Shown: positions 35,787 through 47,277 of the stretch, piece by piece
Layout of the letters: the number at the start of each line of letters is the position of its first letter
Position numbering within the stretch: the first letter of the stretch is position 1
Assembly: GCA_030684405.1 (NCBI GenBank)
Contig: JAUXYA010000034.1
Span: 79,494-143,493 of the forward strand
Length of the DNA stretch: 64,000 bases
Direction: 5' to 3'
Source: Burkholderiales bacterium
GTDB taxonomy: Bacteria > Pseudomonadota > Gammaproteobacteria > Burkholderiales > SG8-41
Position numbers and translations under genes: made by a program
The notes under the pieces: generated by a model
Databases searched by the model: none
Seen by the model: the letters and a program-made list of their open reading frames with translations, nothing else
Told to the model about the DNA's origin: nothing

Positions 35787-37061
35787 TCAGCGCGTACGGC
35801 CTGCAGCGGCGCTGCGCCGGCTGTCGGAACGGAAACCGCCGCGCCCCTGAGCATTGCGCGAGGGCGGCGCGCCACGGCGCGCACCGGGACGCTTGGCCCC
35901 GCCGTTGTCGGCGCGCAGCGGGCTCTTCGCCTCGAAGCCCGGCACACTCATGCGTTCGATCGCCTGACCGATGTAGCGCTCGATCTGCTTCAGCTGGCGC
36001 ACGTCTTCAGACGAGGCAAAGGAGATCGCTTTACCCGAGGCGCCGGCGCGGCCAGTGCGGCCAATACGGTGCACATAATCCTCGGCCACTTTCGGCAGGT
36101 CGTAATTGATGACGTGGGTGATGGTGGCCACATCGATGCCGCGTGCGGCCACATCGGTTGCCACCAGCACACGCACCGCGCCGCTGCGCAGACGAGCCAG
36201 CGTGCGGTTGCGCTGCGACTGATTCATGTTGCCGTGAAGAGCGGCCGCCTCGTGGCCGCCGTGGAACAGCTTGTCAGCCAGGCGGTCGGCGCCGTGTTTG
36301 GTTGCCGTGAACACAATCGCCTGGGACTGGCTTGCCTCGCGCAGCAGGTGGTCGAGCAGGCGATGCTTGTGGCTGCCGTCGTCAACGACATGCAGGAGCT
36401 GCTCGATGTTTTCGTGCTGTTCCTGTTTGCCCGCGACTTCGATCAGCTTCGGATCGCGCAGCAGTTCGCGGCCGAGCTTCGCGATGTTGCCGTCGAGGGT
36501 CGCCGAAAACATCATCGTCTGCCGCGTTGCCGGTGTTTTTGCGGCAATGCGCTTGACCGGCTCGATGAAGCCCATGTCGAGCATGCGGTCAGCCTCGTCG
36601 AGGATCAGCAGTTCGAGGCGCGAAAAATCCACCTTGCCCTGGTCGATAAAGTCGATCAGCCGGCCCGGCGTTGCCACCAGCACGTCGAGCGACTGCTCGA
36701 GGAGCTTACGCTGTTTCGGATAGGGCATGCCGCCGAGCACCGTGCCGGTACGCATGTGGCGCATGAACTTGCAGTATTTGTCGACGGCGGCGGTGACTTG
36801 GGTCGCCAGTTCACGGGTCGGCGTCAGCACCAGCACGCGCGGGCCGCGGCCGTTCTTCACCGGCGCCAGCGCGAGGCGCTGCAGCGCCGGCAGCACGAAG
36901 GCCGCCGTTTTGCCGGTGCCGGTAGGTGCCGAGACCATCAGGTCGAAGCCGGTCAGCGCAACCGGTATGGATTGCGCCTGCACCGGCGTGGGTTCGGTGT
37001 AACCCGCAGCGGCCAGTGCCTGCACAAGGGCGGGATTCAGATTCAGTTCAGCAAAAGACAT
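35787..37061 (-). CDS. rhlE: DEAD-box ATP-dependent RNA helicase (RhlE-like)
   Basis: A 424-residue helicase. It has a Q motif (TEPTPVQAQSIP), Walker A APTGTGKT, DEAD box LDEADRM, SAT motif FSATLD, motif VI HRIGRTGRAG, and a basic Arg/Gly-rich tail that binds RNA. Tail and length fit RhlE, which acts in ribosome assembly and RNA turnover. I chose the ATG at 37061 (MSFAELNL). A GTG 21 bases upstream is possible but adds residues not typical of the family. Confidence 0.93.
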   Translation of the reverse strand: MSFAELNLNPALVQALAAAGYTEPTPVQAQSIPVALTGFDLMVSAPTGTGKTAAFVLPALQRLALAPVKNGRGPRVLVLTPTRELATQVTAAVDKYCKFMRHMRTGTVLGGMPYPKQRKLLEQSLDVLVATPGRLIDFIDQGKVDFSRLELLILDEADRMLDMGFIEPVKRIAAKTPATRQTMMFSATLDGNIAKLGRELLRDPKLIEVAGKQEQHENIEQLLHVVDDGSHKHRLLDHLLREASQSQAIVFTATKHGADRLADKLFHGGHEAAALHGNMNQSQRNRTLARLRSGAVRVLVATDVAARGIDVATITHVINYDLPKVAEDYVHRIGRTGRAGASGKAISFASSEDVRQLKQIERYIGQAIERMSVPGFEAKSPLRADNGGAKRPGARRGAPPSRNAQGRGGFRSDSRRSAAAGRTR

Positions 37062-37517
37062 GTCATTACTTTCAAAAAGCACAACGGCTGAACGCCGCGC
37101 AACACGCTAGGCAGACGGAACAGTTCCGCTACCGCGCAACAGGCGGGTTCAGTAAAAAAGCGCTGGAAATGCCACTAGCTCTAAGGCGGAACCGCGAGGA
37201 ATCGCGGCTGCGGCCACCGGCGCACGGGTATCGTCGCTAACCGTGGCGGAAGCAGCTATTCAGAAGAAGGGAGCTGAAAACGAAGGGGTCAGGGACAGAT
37301 GCATCCTGCAGCGGAAAACAGCATCGGGCCGCTGCAAGGTGGGCGCACTATACCCGCAAGTATCGGAAATTGCGAGGTTTTTTCCTGCGGTGCAGCAGGG
37401 CAGCGCATGCAGGTGGCGAACGCACCTGCCCATTCGTCCAGAAAATTGCAGAATATTCAAGGCAATAGAATCACCCCCCATGCTACAATCCGCCCCTTTT
37501 TTGCAAGGCTCCATACC
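37062..37517. other. Non-coding leader between rhlE and typA
   Basis: There is no convincing gene in this 456-bp divergent gap. It holds two clear inverted repeats: CCGCGA/TCGCGG at 37192-37207 and TGCAGCGG/CCGCTGCA at 37307-37336. A TACAAT at 37484-37489 is a candidate -10 for typA. The sequence becomes AT-richer towards typA. The length is unusual in this tightly packed window and would allow a structured 5' leader for either gene. Confidence 0.5.
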
Positions 37518-39359
<1,842 letters not shown>

Positions 39360-39371
39360 ACACGCGGTACG

Positions 39372-40250
39372 ATGCGCGGCGCAGCAGGCCTCGCCGTTCC
39401 GGCCCTGTTTGTGCTGCTGTGGAGTACCGGCTTCATCGGTGCGCGGCTGGGCATGCCCCATGCCGAGCCGCTGACCTTCCTCTCCCTGCGTTACGGCCTC
39501 GTGCTGGCCGTGATGCTGCCGCTCGCACTGCTGCTGCGCGTGCGCTGGCCGGCGAGCTGGCGCGACGCGCGACATATCGCCGTCGCCGGGTTGCTGATCC
39601 AGGGCGGCTATCTCGGGGGTGTATTCTGCGCGATAGACGCCGGCATGTCGGCTGGCGTGGTCGCGCTGATCGTCGGCATGCAGCCCTTGCTGACTGCGGC
39701 CGCAGCGGGGCGCCTGCTCGGTGAACGCGTCTCGCCACTGCAGTGGGGCGGATTCGCACTGGGACTTGCCGGCGTAGCTCTGGTGGTCTGGCACAGGATG
39801 TCGCTGCAGGGCATGAGCGCAAACAGCCTCGCCCTGGCGCTGTTCGCGCTGGCCGGCATCACGCTGGGTATGCTCTATCAGAAAAAATACTGCCCTTCCT
39901 TCGACTTGCGCGCCGGAGTGGTGCTGCAATTCGGCGCGGCGCTGCTGGTTACGCTACCCCTTGCGCTCGCGCTGGAGAGCCTGCGCGTCGAGTGGACCGG
40001 CGAATTCCTGTTCGCGCTCAGCTGGCTGTCATTGGTGCTGTCGGCGGGCGCCAGCACCATCCTGTTCCGACTGATCGAGCGCGGCGCAGCAACCCGCGTC
40101 ACCAGCCTGTTTTATCTGACGCCAGCCGTGACGGCGGCGATGGCCTGGCTGATGTTCGGCGAAGCACTCGGGGCCACCACGATTGCCGGCATGGCGGTGG
40201 CCGTTGCCGGAGTGGCGCTGGTCAATCGCGGCACGCTTAAAAGCGCCTAA
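39372..40250 (+). CDS. EamA/DMT-family transporter
   Basis: A 292-residue membrane protein with ten predicted helices in two EamA halves (VPALFVLLWSTGFIGARLG at the N-terminus; AATRVTSLFYLTPAVTAAMA near the C-terminus). It belongs to the drug/metabolite exporter superfamily; the substrate is unknown. It begins 12 bases after typA and probably shares its transcript. It is not a close duplicate of the other EamA protein at 14123. Confidence 0.88.
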   Translation: MRGAAGLAVPALFVLLWSTGFIGARLGMPHAEPLTFLSLRYGLVLAVMLPLALLLRVRWPASWRDARHIAVAGLLIQGGYLGGVFCAIDAGMSAGVVALIVGMQPLLTAAAAGRLLGERVSPLQWGGFALGLAGVALVVWHRMSLQGMSANSLALALFALAGITLGMLYQKKYCPSFDLRAGVVLQFGAALLVTLPLALALESLRVEWTGEFLFALSWLSLVLSAGASTILFRLIERGAATRVTSLFYLTPAVTAAMAWLMFGEALGATTIAGMAVAVAGVALVNRGTLKSA

Positions 40251-40260
40251 TGTTATGAAC

Positions 40261-40270
40261 CGTACGTACG
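40261..40270. promoter_or_regulatory. Palindrome upstream of the truncated haemoglobin gene
   Basis: CGTACGTACG is a perfect 10-bp palindrome flanked by GAAC and TTCC, about 43 bases upstream of the globin start. Its position suits an operator. It does not resemble the known NsrR or FNR boxes, and no regulator is assigned. Confidence 0.3.
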
Positions 40271-40312
40271 TTCCACGACATAGGCGTTCTAAATCCCGAC
40301 TGAACGGAACCG

Positions 40313-40720
40313 ATGACCATGAACGATATCCAACAGACTAATGAAACCCCTTACCAGATGCTCGGTGGCGCTGCCGGCGTGCGCCGCCTGGTTGACCGTT
40401 TCTACGCCCTGATGGACGAAGTACCCGAGTATCACGGCATCCGCAAACTGCATCCTGCAGACCTGTCGGTGTCCGCCGAAAAGCTCTATCTCTTCCTCTC
40501 AGGGTGGCTCGGCGGCCCGCCGCTTTATGTCGAGAAGCATGGCCACCCGATGTTGCGGGCGCGACACCTGCCTTTTTCGATCGGCATTGCCGAACGCGAT
40601 GCCTGGCTCGCCTGCATGTTGCAGGCGATGGAAGACAGCGGAGTCGCGGAACCGCTGCGGACAGCGCTGCTCAAGGCCTTCTTCGGCACTGCGGACTGGA
40701 TGCGCAACCGGGACGGATAA
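40313..40720 (+). CDS. Group II truncated haemoglobin (2/2 globin)
   Basis: A 135-residue haem protein. LGGAAGVRRLVDRFYALMDEV and LYLFLSGWLGGPPLY are typical of the group II (TrHb2) globins. The proximal His is in LRARHLPFSIG, and the conserved Trp (G8) in ERDAWLACM. Such proteins bind O2 or NO and are linked to oxidative or nitrosative stress. Its stop overlaps the tamA start (TAATG), an unexpected coupling to an envelope gene. Confidence 0.93.
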   Translation: MTMNDIQQTNETPYQMLGGAAGVRRLVDRFYALMDEVPEYHGIRKLHPADLSVSAEKLYLFLSGWLGGPPLYVEKHGHPMLRARHLPFSIGIAERDAWLACMLQAMEDSGVAEPLRTALLKAFFGTADWMRNRDG

Positions 40721-42477
40721 TGAGCGGGATTCGCTACTCCGTACCGGTTGCGCTGCTGCTGGCGGCTCTCTCCTGGTACCCCATGCCAGCCTCCTCCGCA
40801 GAACCTGGCTGGCAGGTAGAACTCGACGCGCCGGAAGACATCCGCCCACTACTAGAGCAGCACCTCGAACTGTTCCGCTTCCAGAACCGCGAAGACCTCG
40901 ACGAAGACATCGTCGCAAGACTTGCGGCGCGCGCGGGGGAGGACGCGCGCGCCCTGCTCGCAACTGCCGGTCATTTCTCCCCCGATATCCGTGTCGACAG
41001 CCGGCGCGAAGGCGCCTTTACCCTGCTGCTCATCGTGGTGCGGCCCGGCCCCCGGGCGACGGTTGCATCGACCGACGTGCGCGTAATTGGCGCAATCGTC
41101 AAAGAAAGCTCCGACGCCGGACGGCCCGAGCGCCTGAGCCGACGCTGGCGCCTGCGTCCGGGCACAACATTCACACAGGCAGACTGGGATGGCGCCAAGG
41201 AAGCGCTGCTGCGCGACCTGCAACTCGATGGGTATCCCGCTGCGCGCATCAGCGCGAGCCGCGCCGAAGTCGATCCCGCGACCGCAGGCGTGGAGATAGC
41301 GGTCACCGTGGACAGCGGCCCGCTGTTCCGCTATGGCGAATTGCAGATCGAAGGACTGGAGCGTTACCCGCGCGCTCTGGTCGACAACCTGCGCCGCTTC
41401 CACCCCGGACAGAGCTACCGCCATGAAGACCTCCTGCGCTACCAGTCCGCGCTGCAGAGCAGCGGCTTCTTCAGTAGTGCCTCGGTAGACATCGACAGCG
41501 ATCCCGCCAATGCCGATGCCGCAACCGTGCGCGTGCTGGTCACGGAATATCCTGCGATGAAGATTGACCTCGGCGCCGGCATCAGCACCGACAACGGCCC
41601 GCGCGGCGAAGCCTCCTTTACCCGCTACAACACGTTCCGGCCCGGATGGCAAAGCATCACGCGGCTGCGCGCCGACTTCAAGGAACAGTCCCTCAACAGC
41701 GAACTTGCCCTGCTGCCCGAGCCAGGCGGCTGGCGCAACCGGTTCGGCGTCGAAGCCTCGCGCAGCGACATCGAGGACCTGTTGATCCGCCGTTTCGGCC
41801 TGATCGCCCAGCGCTCATGGCGCTCACCTGAGCGCGAGCTCGACTGGTCTTTGAAGCTCCAGACCGAGGAACAGGCGCCGACAGCCGGCCCCGTCGACAA
41901 CATCGACGCACTGACGCTCAACTATTCCTGGACACGACGCCGCGTCGATGACCTGCTGCGACCGCGGCGCGGCCACATGATCAACCTGCAACTGGGCGGC
42001 GCGTCGGAGTCACTGCTATCCACCCGTTCCTTTACCCGCGCTTACGGCCGCGGCCTTTACATCCTGCCGCTGAGCCGCCGCGACCGGCTGCATCTGCGCG
42101 GCGAGGCAGGAGCCGTGTTTTCGGATGAGCGCAAAGGCATCCCCAGCGAATTCCTGTTCCGCGCCGGTGGCGACCAATCGGTCCGCGGATACGATTACCG
42201 GTCACTCGGCGTGCGCGAAGGCAGTGCCATTGTTGGCGGCCGCCTGCTCGCTGCGGCAACCCTGGAATATCAGCGCGACCTGACCCGCGAATGGGGCGCA
42301 GCCGTGTTTATCGATGCAGGCAATGCCGCCGACAAGCGCTCCGGGCTGCGGCCCGTTTACGGCTACGGCTTCGGTGTACGCTGGATCACGCCGGCCGGCT
42401 CACTGAACCTGGACCTCGCGCGCGGCCATGAAACCGGGCAGTTTCGGATTCATTTCACGCTGGGCGCCCGCTTCTGA
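40720..42477 (+). CDS. tamA: TamA-like outer-membrane assembly factor (Omp85/BamA family)
   Basis: A 585-residue precursor. A signal peptide ending near PASSAEP is followed by three POTRA domains (about 30-270; for example RYGELQIEGLERYPRALVDN). A 16-strand Omp85 barrel has the lid-lock motif region RAGGDQSVRGYDY and ends with aromatic RF as outer-membrane barrels do. With TamB it forms the translocation and assembly module. The ATG at 40720 overlaps the globin stop. It is paired directly with tamB, 2 bases downstream. Confidence 0.92.
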   Translation: MSGIRYSVPVALLLAALSWYPMPASSAEPGWQVELDAPEDIRPLLEQHLELFRFQNREDLDEDIVARLAARAGEDARALLATAGHFSPDIRVDSRREGAFTLLLIVVRPGPRATVASTDVRVIGAIVKESSDAGRPERLSRRWRLRPGTTFTQADWDGAKEALLRDLQLDGYPAARISASRAEVDPATAGVEIAVTVDSGPLFRYGELQIEGLERYPRALVDNLRRFHPGQSYRHEDLLRYQSALQSSGFFSSASVDIDSDPANADAATVRVLVTEYPAMKIDLGAGISTDNGPRGEASFTRYNTFRPGWQSITRLRADFKEQSLNSELALLPEPGGWRNRFGVEASRSDIEDLLIRRFGLIAQRSWRSPERELDWSLKLQTEEQAPTAGPVDNIDALTLNYSWTRRRVDDLLRPRRGHMINLQLGGASESLLSTRSFTRAYGRGLYILPLSRRDRLHLRGEAGAVFSDERKGIPSEFLFRAGGDQSVRGYDYRSLGVREGSAIVGGRLLAAATLEYQRDLTREWGAAVFIDAGNAADKRSGLRPVYGYGFGVRWITPAGSLNLDLARGHETGQFRIHFTLGARF

Positions 42478-42479
42478 CC

Positions 42480-45400
42480 ATGGCCGGAAAGAAACTCACA
42501 TTCGTCCTCCGCGCCGCGGCTGCCGTCGTGCTGCTGTGCGCACTCTTGGTGGTCTCGGTGCTCGGCTGGCTGTCCACGCCGCAGGCCCGCGACTGGGTTG
42601 CAGCGCGTATCGTCGCAGCGAATCCCGGGCGCATCGTACTGGAACAAGTGGGCGGCTCGCTGCTGGGCGAACTGCGCATCGGCCGCCTGCATATTGACGG
42701 CAACGATTTCACCCTCGAAGGCGAAAGCATCACACTCGACTGGAGACCCGCGCAGTTGCTCCTCGGCAGAGTGAGCCTGCGGCAGTTGCGCGCGCAGTCC
42801 CTGAGTTATTCCAGCCGCAGTACGGCACCGGCGGTTCTGCCAGAATCGCTGACCCTGCCGTTCGCACTCGAGATCACCACACTGGAAATCGGGCGCCTGC
42901 AGTTGCAGGACCTGCCCGAGATCCGCGACTTGCGGCTGGCGTATGCCGGAGACGGCGCAGCCCACCATGTCGATATGCCCGGCATCCGCATGGGCGATTG
43001 CAGTCTCGACGGCAAGACCTCCATCGCCGCGCACGCGCCCTTCGCCGTCGAAGGCAGCGTTGTGGCGAGTTGCGACGGCGGCAAATTGCTCGATGCCCGA
43101 ACCCGCATCTCGGGATCGCTCGAAGCACTGCAGCTGGCACTCGAGGCCGACGGGCTCGGGGCCAAGGCGCAGGGCCTCATGCGGCTGTCGCCGTTTTCCC
43201 CGCAGCCCCTGCGCGAACTCGACCTGTCGGCGCAGGACATCGACCCGCGTCTCTGGCGCAAGGACTTGCCGCATGCACGCCTCAGCCTGCGCGCGACAGC
43301 CGCGCCGCAAGGTGAGCACACGGCAGGCACACTGGATATCGACAACACTGCCGCGGGCAGCATAGACAAGGGACGCATACCGGTCACCGGCGCAAAATTG
43401 CGCTGGTCGCTGTCCGGCGGACGCTATCTCGCCGAGAGCCTCACGCTCGCGCTGAGCGGCGGCGGACGCGTCGATGGCAAAGGCCACTGGCAGCCGGGCA
43501 CGGAAACGGGGCTCGCCGAATTGCGCCTGGCAGGAATTGACGCCCGGCGGATCGACGGCAGGCTCAAGCCCCTGCGGGTAAACGGACAGGTGTCCGTCCG
43601 CGGCAATCTTCAGGAGCAAGGGATGACGGCACGCCTTGAGGCCGCAGGCGCGCGGCTCGATGCCAGCGTTCGGCATGCCGACGGCCGCCTTGTGCTGGAG
43701 CAGGGCCTGCTGCGTGCCGGTCAGGGCGAAGCCCGGCTTTCCGGCCACCTCGAGTTCGACGGAGCGCAGGCCTATGCCTTGCGCGCGCAGCTGCGCCGCT
43801 TCGATCCTGCCGCCTTCGCTGCAGTTCCCCCGGCAAGATTCAGCGGCCTCGTCACGGCCGAAGGCTCGCTCGCACCCTCATGGCAGGCAAGCATCGTCGC
43901 CGACCTTTCCGACAGCAGCTTCCGCGGCCGGCCCTTTGCTGCTTCCGCGGATTTCACCGCCAGCGCGACGCGCTGGTTCGACGGCCGCGCGCGCGTCGTC
44001 GCCGGCCGTAACCGTCTCGAGCTCGACGGGCGCTACGGGCGGGCCCCGGATACCCTCAACGCCTCAGTTGTCGCGGACGATCTGAGCGGCCTCGATCCCG
44101 GCTGGGGCGGACGACTGCGCGGCAAGGGCACGCTGAGCGTCACCGCAGACGGTCCGCTGATCGATGTCGAACTCGACGCCGTAGGCCTGTCCATACCCGC
44201 GCTGCGTGTCGCCGAGGCGGGACTTCGCGGCAGTCTCGCCCCCGGAGCCGACGGGCTGCTGCGCATGAATCTCGATGCGCGAAAGCTGCAATGGTCCGGG
44301 CGAACCCTGGAACGCCTGCAACTTTCCGCAAACGGAACGCGTGCGCGCCACAACATAGAAGGCCATGCGAACGGCAAGGACCTGTCGCTTGCACTCGCCG
44401 CGAATGGGGGACTGGACCCATCCTCGATCTGGCGCGGCACGCTGATCCGGCTCGACAACGGCGCACCATGGACGCTGCGCCTGACCGCGCCAGCCGCGAT
44501 TACCGCGGGTCCTGCACAGTTTTCCGTCGACGGGTTGCGCGCAGCCTTTCTCGGCGGCAGCGTCGGGCCGCTGTCGCTGCGATGGACGCCGGAGGCATTG
44601 CGCAGCGAAGGTACTTTCCAGGGCATCGCGATCGCGCCACTGCTGCCACGCGATACGGTCATCGAGTCTCAGTCGCTGCGCATCGGTGGCACATGGTCAA
44701 TCGACGCCACGGAAACATTGGATGGCCGCCTGACCCTGCGCCGCGAAGCCGGAGACCTCGCGATCTCCGGCACCAGCCCCATCGTCCTTGCCCTGCGCGG
44801 AGCCTCCGTGGACGTCCGCGCAAGGGGCAGCGAGATCGACGCCGTCGCCGAAGTCGACAGCGCAATCATGGGCACAGCAAGACTCCAGGCGCAAAGCCGA
44901 CTCCTGCTCCGCGCCGGCCAGTGGGTGATCCCGGGTGACTCCCCGCTAACCGGCAAACTCTCGATCGCCCTGCGTTCTCTGACCTGGACCCGTGCACTGG
45001 TGCCCGGATTCGACCGCATCGACGGCGCACTGACGGCGGAAATTGAAGCATCCGGCAGCATTGCCGCGCCGCGCCTCACGGGAAACCTCGCTGGCGAACG
45101 CATCGCGCTGCGCGCCATTGGGGCCGGCATCGACCTGCGTGACGGCCGCTTGCGCGCGAGCCTCGACGGCAGGCGCCTGCTGCTCCAGGAATTTGAAATT
45201 CGCGCCGGCCAGGGCCGCATCACTGCCTCCGGAAACGCCGAACTCGACAGCGGCCTGCAGCAGATGGAGCTGCAAGTACGCGCCGAGCGCGCGCGCATAC
45301 TCTTCACGCCACAGTGGAGCGCGACGGTCAGTGGCGGCGGCAAACTCGGCCTGCGCGACCAACGCATTGCCATCGAAGGACAGCTGACCCTCGACGAGGG

Positions 45401-46202
45401 CCGTTACGACCTCGGTAACCGGATGCGTCCGACACTTGGAGACGACGTAGTGGTGCGCGCGCCGGCCGGCACATCCACCGGATCCACCTCCGCGTTGCCG
45501 ATGCACCTCGACGTCAGTGTCGATCTCAACGACCGTATGGTGCTGCGCGGCAACGGCCTTGACGCACTGCTCGGCGGCACCGTACGTGTGCGCAGCCAGG
45601 CCGCGGGACTCACCGCCACCGGCGCCGTGCGTACCGTGCGCGGAACCTATCAGGCCTACAACCAGAACCTGGCGATCGAACGCGGCACAGTCACCTTCGG
45701 GGGACTGTTGACCAACCCTGCGCTGGATTTGCGCGCAATGCGCAAATTCGCCACGGCCGAAGTCGGTGTCGAAATCGGCGGTTCCCTGCAGCGCCCGCAG
45801 GTCAGGCTGGTCTCGACGCCGGACATGTCGGATTCCGACCGTCTCGGCTGGCTCGTGCTGGGCCGCGACCCCCAGAATTCCGACGGTGCCCAGCTGGCCT
45901 TGCTCCAGGCCGCAGCACTCAGTCTCGTCGGAGGCAGTGGAAAACCGCTGACCGGCCAGATCGCCGAGGGCACCGGCCTCGACGAACTCGGGTTCGCCGG
46001 CGGCGAAGGCGAGGCGCTGGGCGTGGTCACCCTCGGCAAGCGCCTGACCGACCGCCTGAGCATACGGCTCGAACAAACGCTGGGCGGCACTGCCGGCAGC
46101 TTGCTGCGCGTGGATTTCCTGCTGTCGGAACGCTGGAGGCTGCGTGGCACAGCGGGCGCTGAAAATGCCGGCGACATCCTGTTCACCTGGCGCTTCGACT
46201 GA
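42480..46202 (+). CDS. tamB: TamB-like translocation and assembly module inner-membrane protein
   Basis: A 1240-residue AsmA-like/DUF490 protein. One N-terminal membrane helix (AAAVVLLCALLVVSVLGWL) is followed by a very long periplasmic beta region. The conserved C-terminal DUF490 domain includes TVRGTYQAYNQNLAIERGTV and SDSDRLGWLVLGRDP, ending in FTWRFD. TamB bridges inner and outer membranes, partners TamA, and in other bacteria is tied to phospholipid transport. Length is normal. Confidence 0.93.
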   Translation: MAGKKLTFVLRAAAAVVLLCALLVVSVLGWLSTPQARDWVAARIVAANPGRIVLEQVGGSLLGELRIGRLHIDGNDFTLEGESITLDWRPAQLLLGRVSLRQLRAQSLSYSSRSTAPAVLPESLTLPFALEITTLEIGRLQLQDLPEIRDLRLAYAGDGAAHHVDMPGIRMGDCSLDGKTSIAAHAPFAVEGSVVASCDGGKLLDARTRISGSLEALQLALEADGLGAKAQGLMRLSPFSPQPLRELDLSAQDIDPRLWRKDLPHARLSLRATAAPQGEHTAGTLDIDNTAAGSIDKGRIPVTGAKLRWSLSGGRYLAESLTLALSGGGRVDGKGHWQPGTETGLAELRLAGIDARRIDGRLKPLRVNGQVSVRGNLQEQGMTARLEAAGARLDASVRHADGRLVLEQGLLRAGQGEARLSGHLEFDGAQAYALRAQLRRFDPAAFAAVPPARFSGLVTAEGSLAPSWQASIVADLSDSSFRGRPFAASADFTASATRWFDGRARVVAGRNRLELDGRYGRAPDTLNASVVADDLSGLDPGWGGRLRGKGTLSVTADGPLIDVELDAVGLSIPALRVAEAGLRGSLAPGADGLLRMNLDARKLQWSGRTLERLQLSANGTRARHNIEGHANGKDLSLALAANGGLDPSSIWRGTLIRLDNGAPWTLRLTAPAAITAGPAQFSVDGLRAAFLGGSVGPLSLRWTPEALRSEGTFQGIAIAPLLPRDTVIESQSLRIGGTWSIDATETLDGRLTLRREAGDLAISGTSPIVLALRGASVDVRARGSEIDAVAEVDSAIMGTARLQAQSRLLLRAGQWVIPGDSPLTGKLSIALRSLTWTRALVPGFDRIDGALTAEIEASGSIAAPRLTGNLAGERIALRAIGAGIDLRDGRLRASLDGRRLLLQEFEIRAGQGRITASGNAELDSGLQQMELQVRAERARILFTPQWSATVSGGGKLGLRDQRIAIEGQLTLDEGRYDLGNRMRPTLGDDVVVRAPAGTSTGSTSALPMHLDVSVDLNDRMVLRGNGLDALLGGTVRVRSQAAGLTATGAVRTVRGTYQAYNQNLAIERGTVTFGGLLTNPALDLRAMRKFATAEVGVEIGGSLQRPQVRLVSTPDMSDSDRLGWLVLGRDPQNSDGAQLALLQAAALSLVGGSGKPLTGQIAEGTGLDELGFAGGEGEALGVVTLGKRLTDRLSIRLEQTLGGTAGSLLRVDFLLSERWRLRGTAGAENAGDILFTWRFD

Positions 46203-46296
46203 GAAACTGGCGTTGGAACCTTGCCCTCTCATCCGATATACAAGGCCCTGCAAGTTACTTAGAATGGGCCACCACAAAAACCAATCGGAGGAGATC

Positions 46297-47277
46297 ATGG
46301 TGGAAAAGAACCGGAAACTGCTGGCTCTGGGTGCAATCGCAGCTGCTGGCGTACTCATTGCGGGCACCGTCTCGGCACAAAACTGGCCGACCCGTGCCGT
46401 TCGCATCATCAACCCCTTCCCCGCCGGCGGCGGCACCGACGCCTTTGCGCGTCCGCTTGCGGCGGTGATGCCCAAGGATCTTGGACAGCAAATCCTGATC
46501 GAGAACCTCGGCGGCGCCGGCGGCACGCTCGGTGCCGGAACGGCTTCCCGCGCCAATCCCGACGGCTACACCTGGTTCATGGGCGCGGTGCATCACACCA
46601 TCGCCGAAACGCTGTACCGCAAGCTGAGCTACAGCCTGACCAGGGATTTCGTGCCGGTGACACTGGTCGCCTCGGTGCCCAGCGCAGTGGTTGTCCATCC
46701 CTCGGTACCGGCCAAGACCATCAAGGAACTGATCGCGCTCGACAAACGCTCGCCCGGTGCCATCAACTACGGCTCGGCCGGCTACGGCACGACCCACCAC
46801 ATGAACGGCGAATTGTTCAACCTGATCACCGGCACCAAGCTGACCCACGTCCCCTACAAGGGCGCTGGTCCGCTGACGCCGGCGCTGATGTCGGGCGAGG
46901 TGGCGATGGCCTTCGACGGCATGGGCACCGCGGGGCCCAACGTCAAGTCGGGCAGGCTGCGCGCGCTGGCGGTCACCACCGCGACACGCTCGGAACTGCT
47001 ACCCGAAGTGCCGACACTGCAGGAATCCGGCGTCAACATCAACGTCACCACTTGGTACGCGCTGTGGGGCATCAAGGGCACGCCGCAGCCGATCGTTGAT
47101 CGCATGCACCAGTCGATAACCAAGGCGATGCAGCTGCCGGAAATCAAGAAGGTGTGGGCATCCCTGGGCGCTACCGCCGGCGGCCAGCCGCCGGCCGAGT
47201 TCGGCAAATTCGTGCAACAGGAAATCGACACCTGGGGCAAGGTCGTGAAAGCGTCAGGTGCCAAAGTCGAGAACTGA
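46297..47277 (+). CDS. Bug-family (TTT) substrate-binding protein
   Basis: A 326-residue periplasmic binding protein. The signal peptide ends VSAQN, with family motifs WPTRAVRIINPFPAGGGTD and INYGSAGYGTTHHMNGE. The ATG at 46297 has GGAGGAG 4 bases upstream, which rules out the longer frame back to 46144. It overlaps the start of the malonyl-CoA decarboxylase gene by 20 bases if the GTG start there is used. The gene pair suggests uptake of malonate or a related acid, by inference only. Confidence 0.9.
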   Translation: MVEKNRKLLALGAIAAAGVLIAGTVSAQNWPTRAVRIINPFPAGGGTDAFARPLAAVMPKDLGQQILIENLGGAGGTLGAGTASRANPDGYTWFMGAVHHTIAETLYRKLSYSLTRDFVPVTLVASVPSAVVVHPSVPAKTIKELIALDKRSPGAINYGSAGYGTTHHMNGELFNLITGTKLTHVPYKGAGPLTPALMSGEVAMAFDGMGTAGPNVKSGRLRALAVTTATRSELLPEVPTLQESGVNINVTTWYALWGIKGTPQPIVDRMHQSITKAMQLPEIKKVWASLGATAGGQPPAEFGKFVQQEIDTWGKVVKASGAKVEN

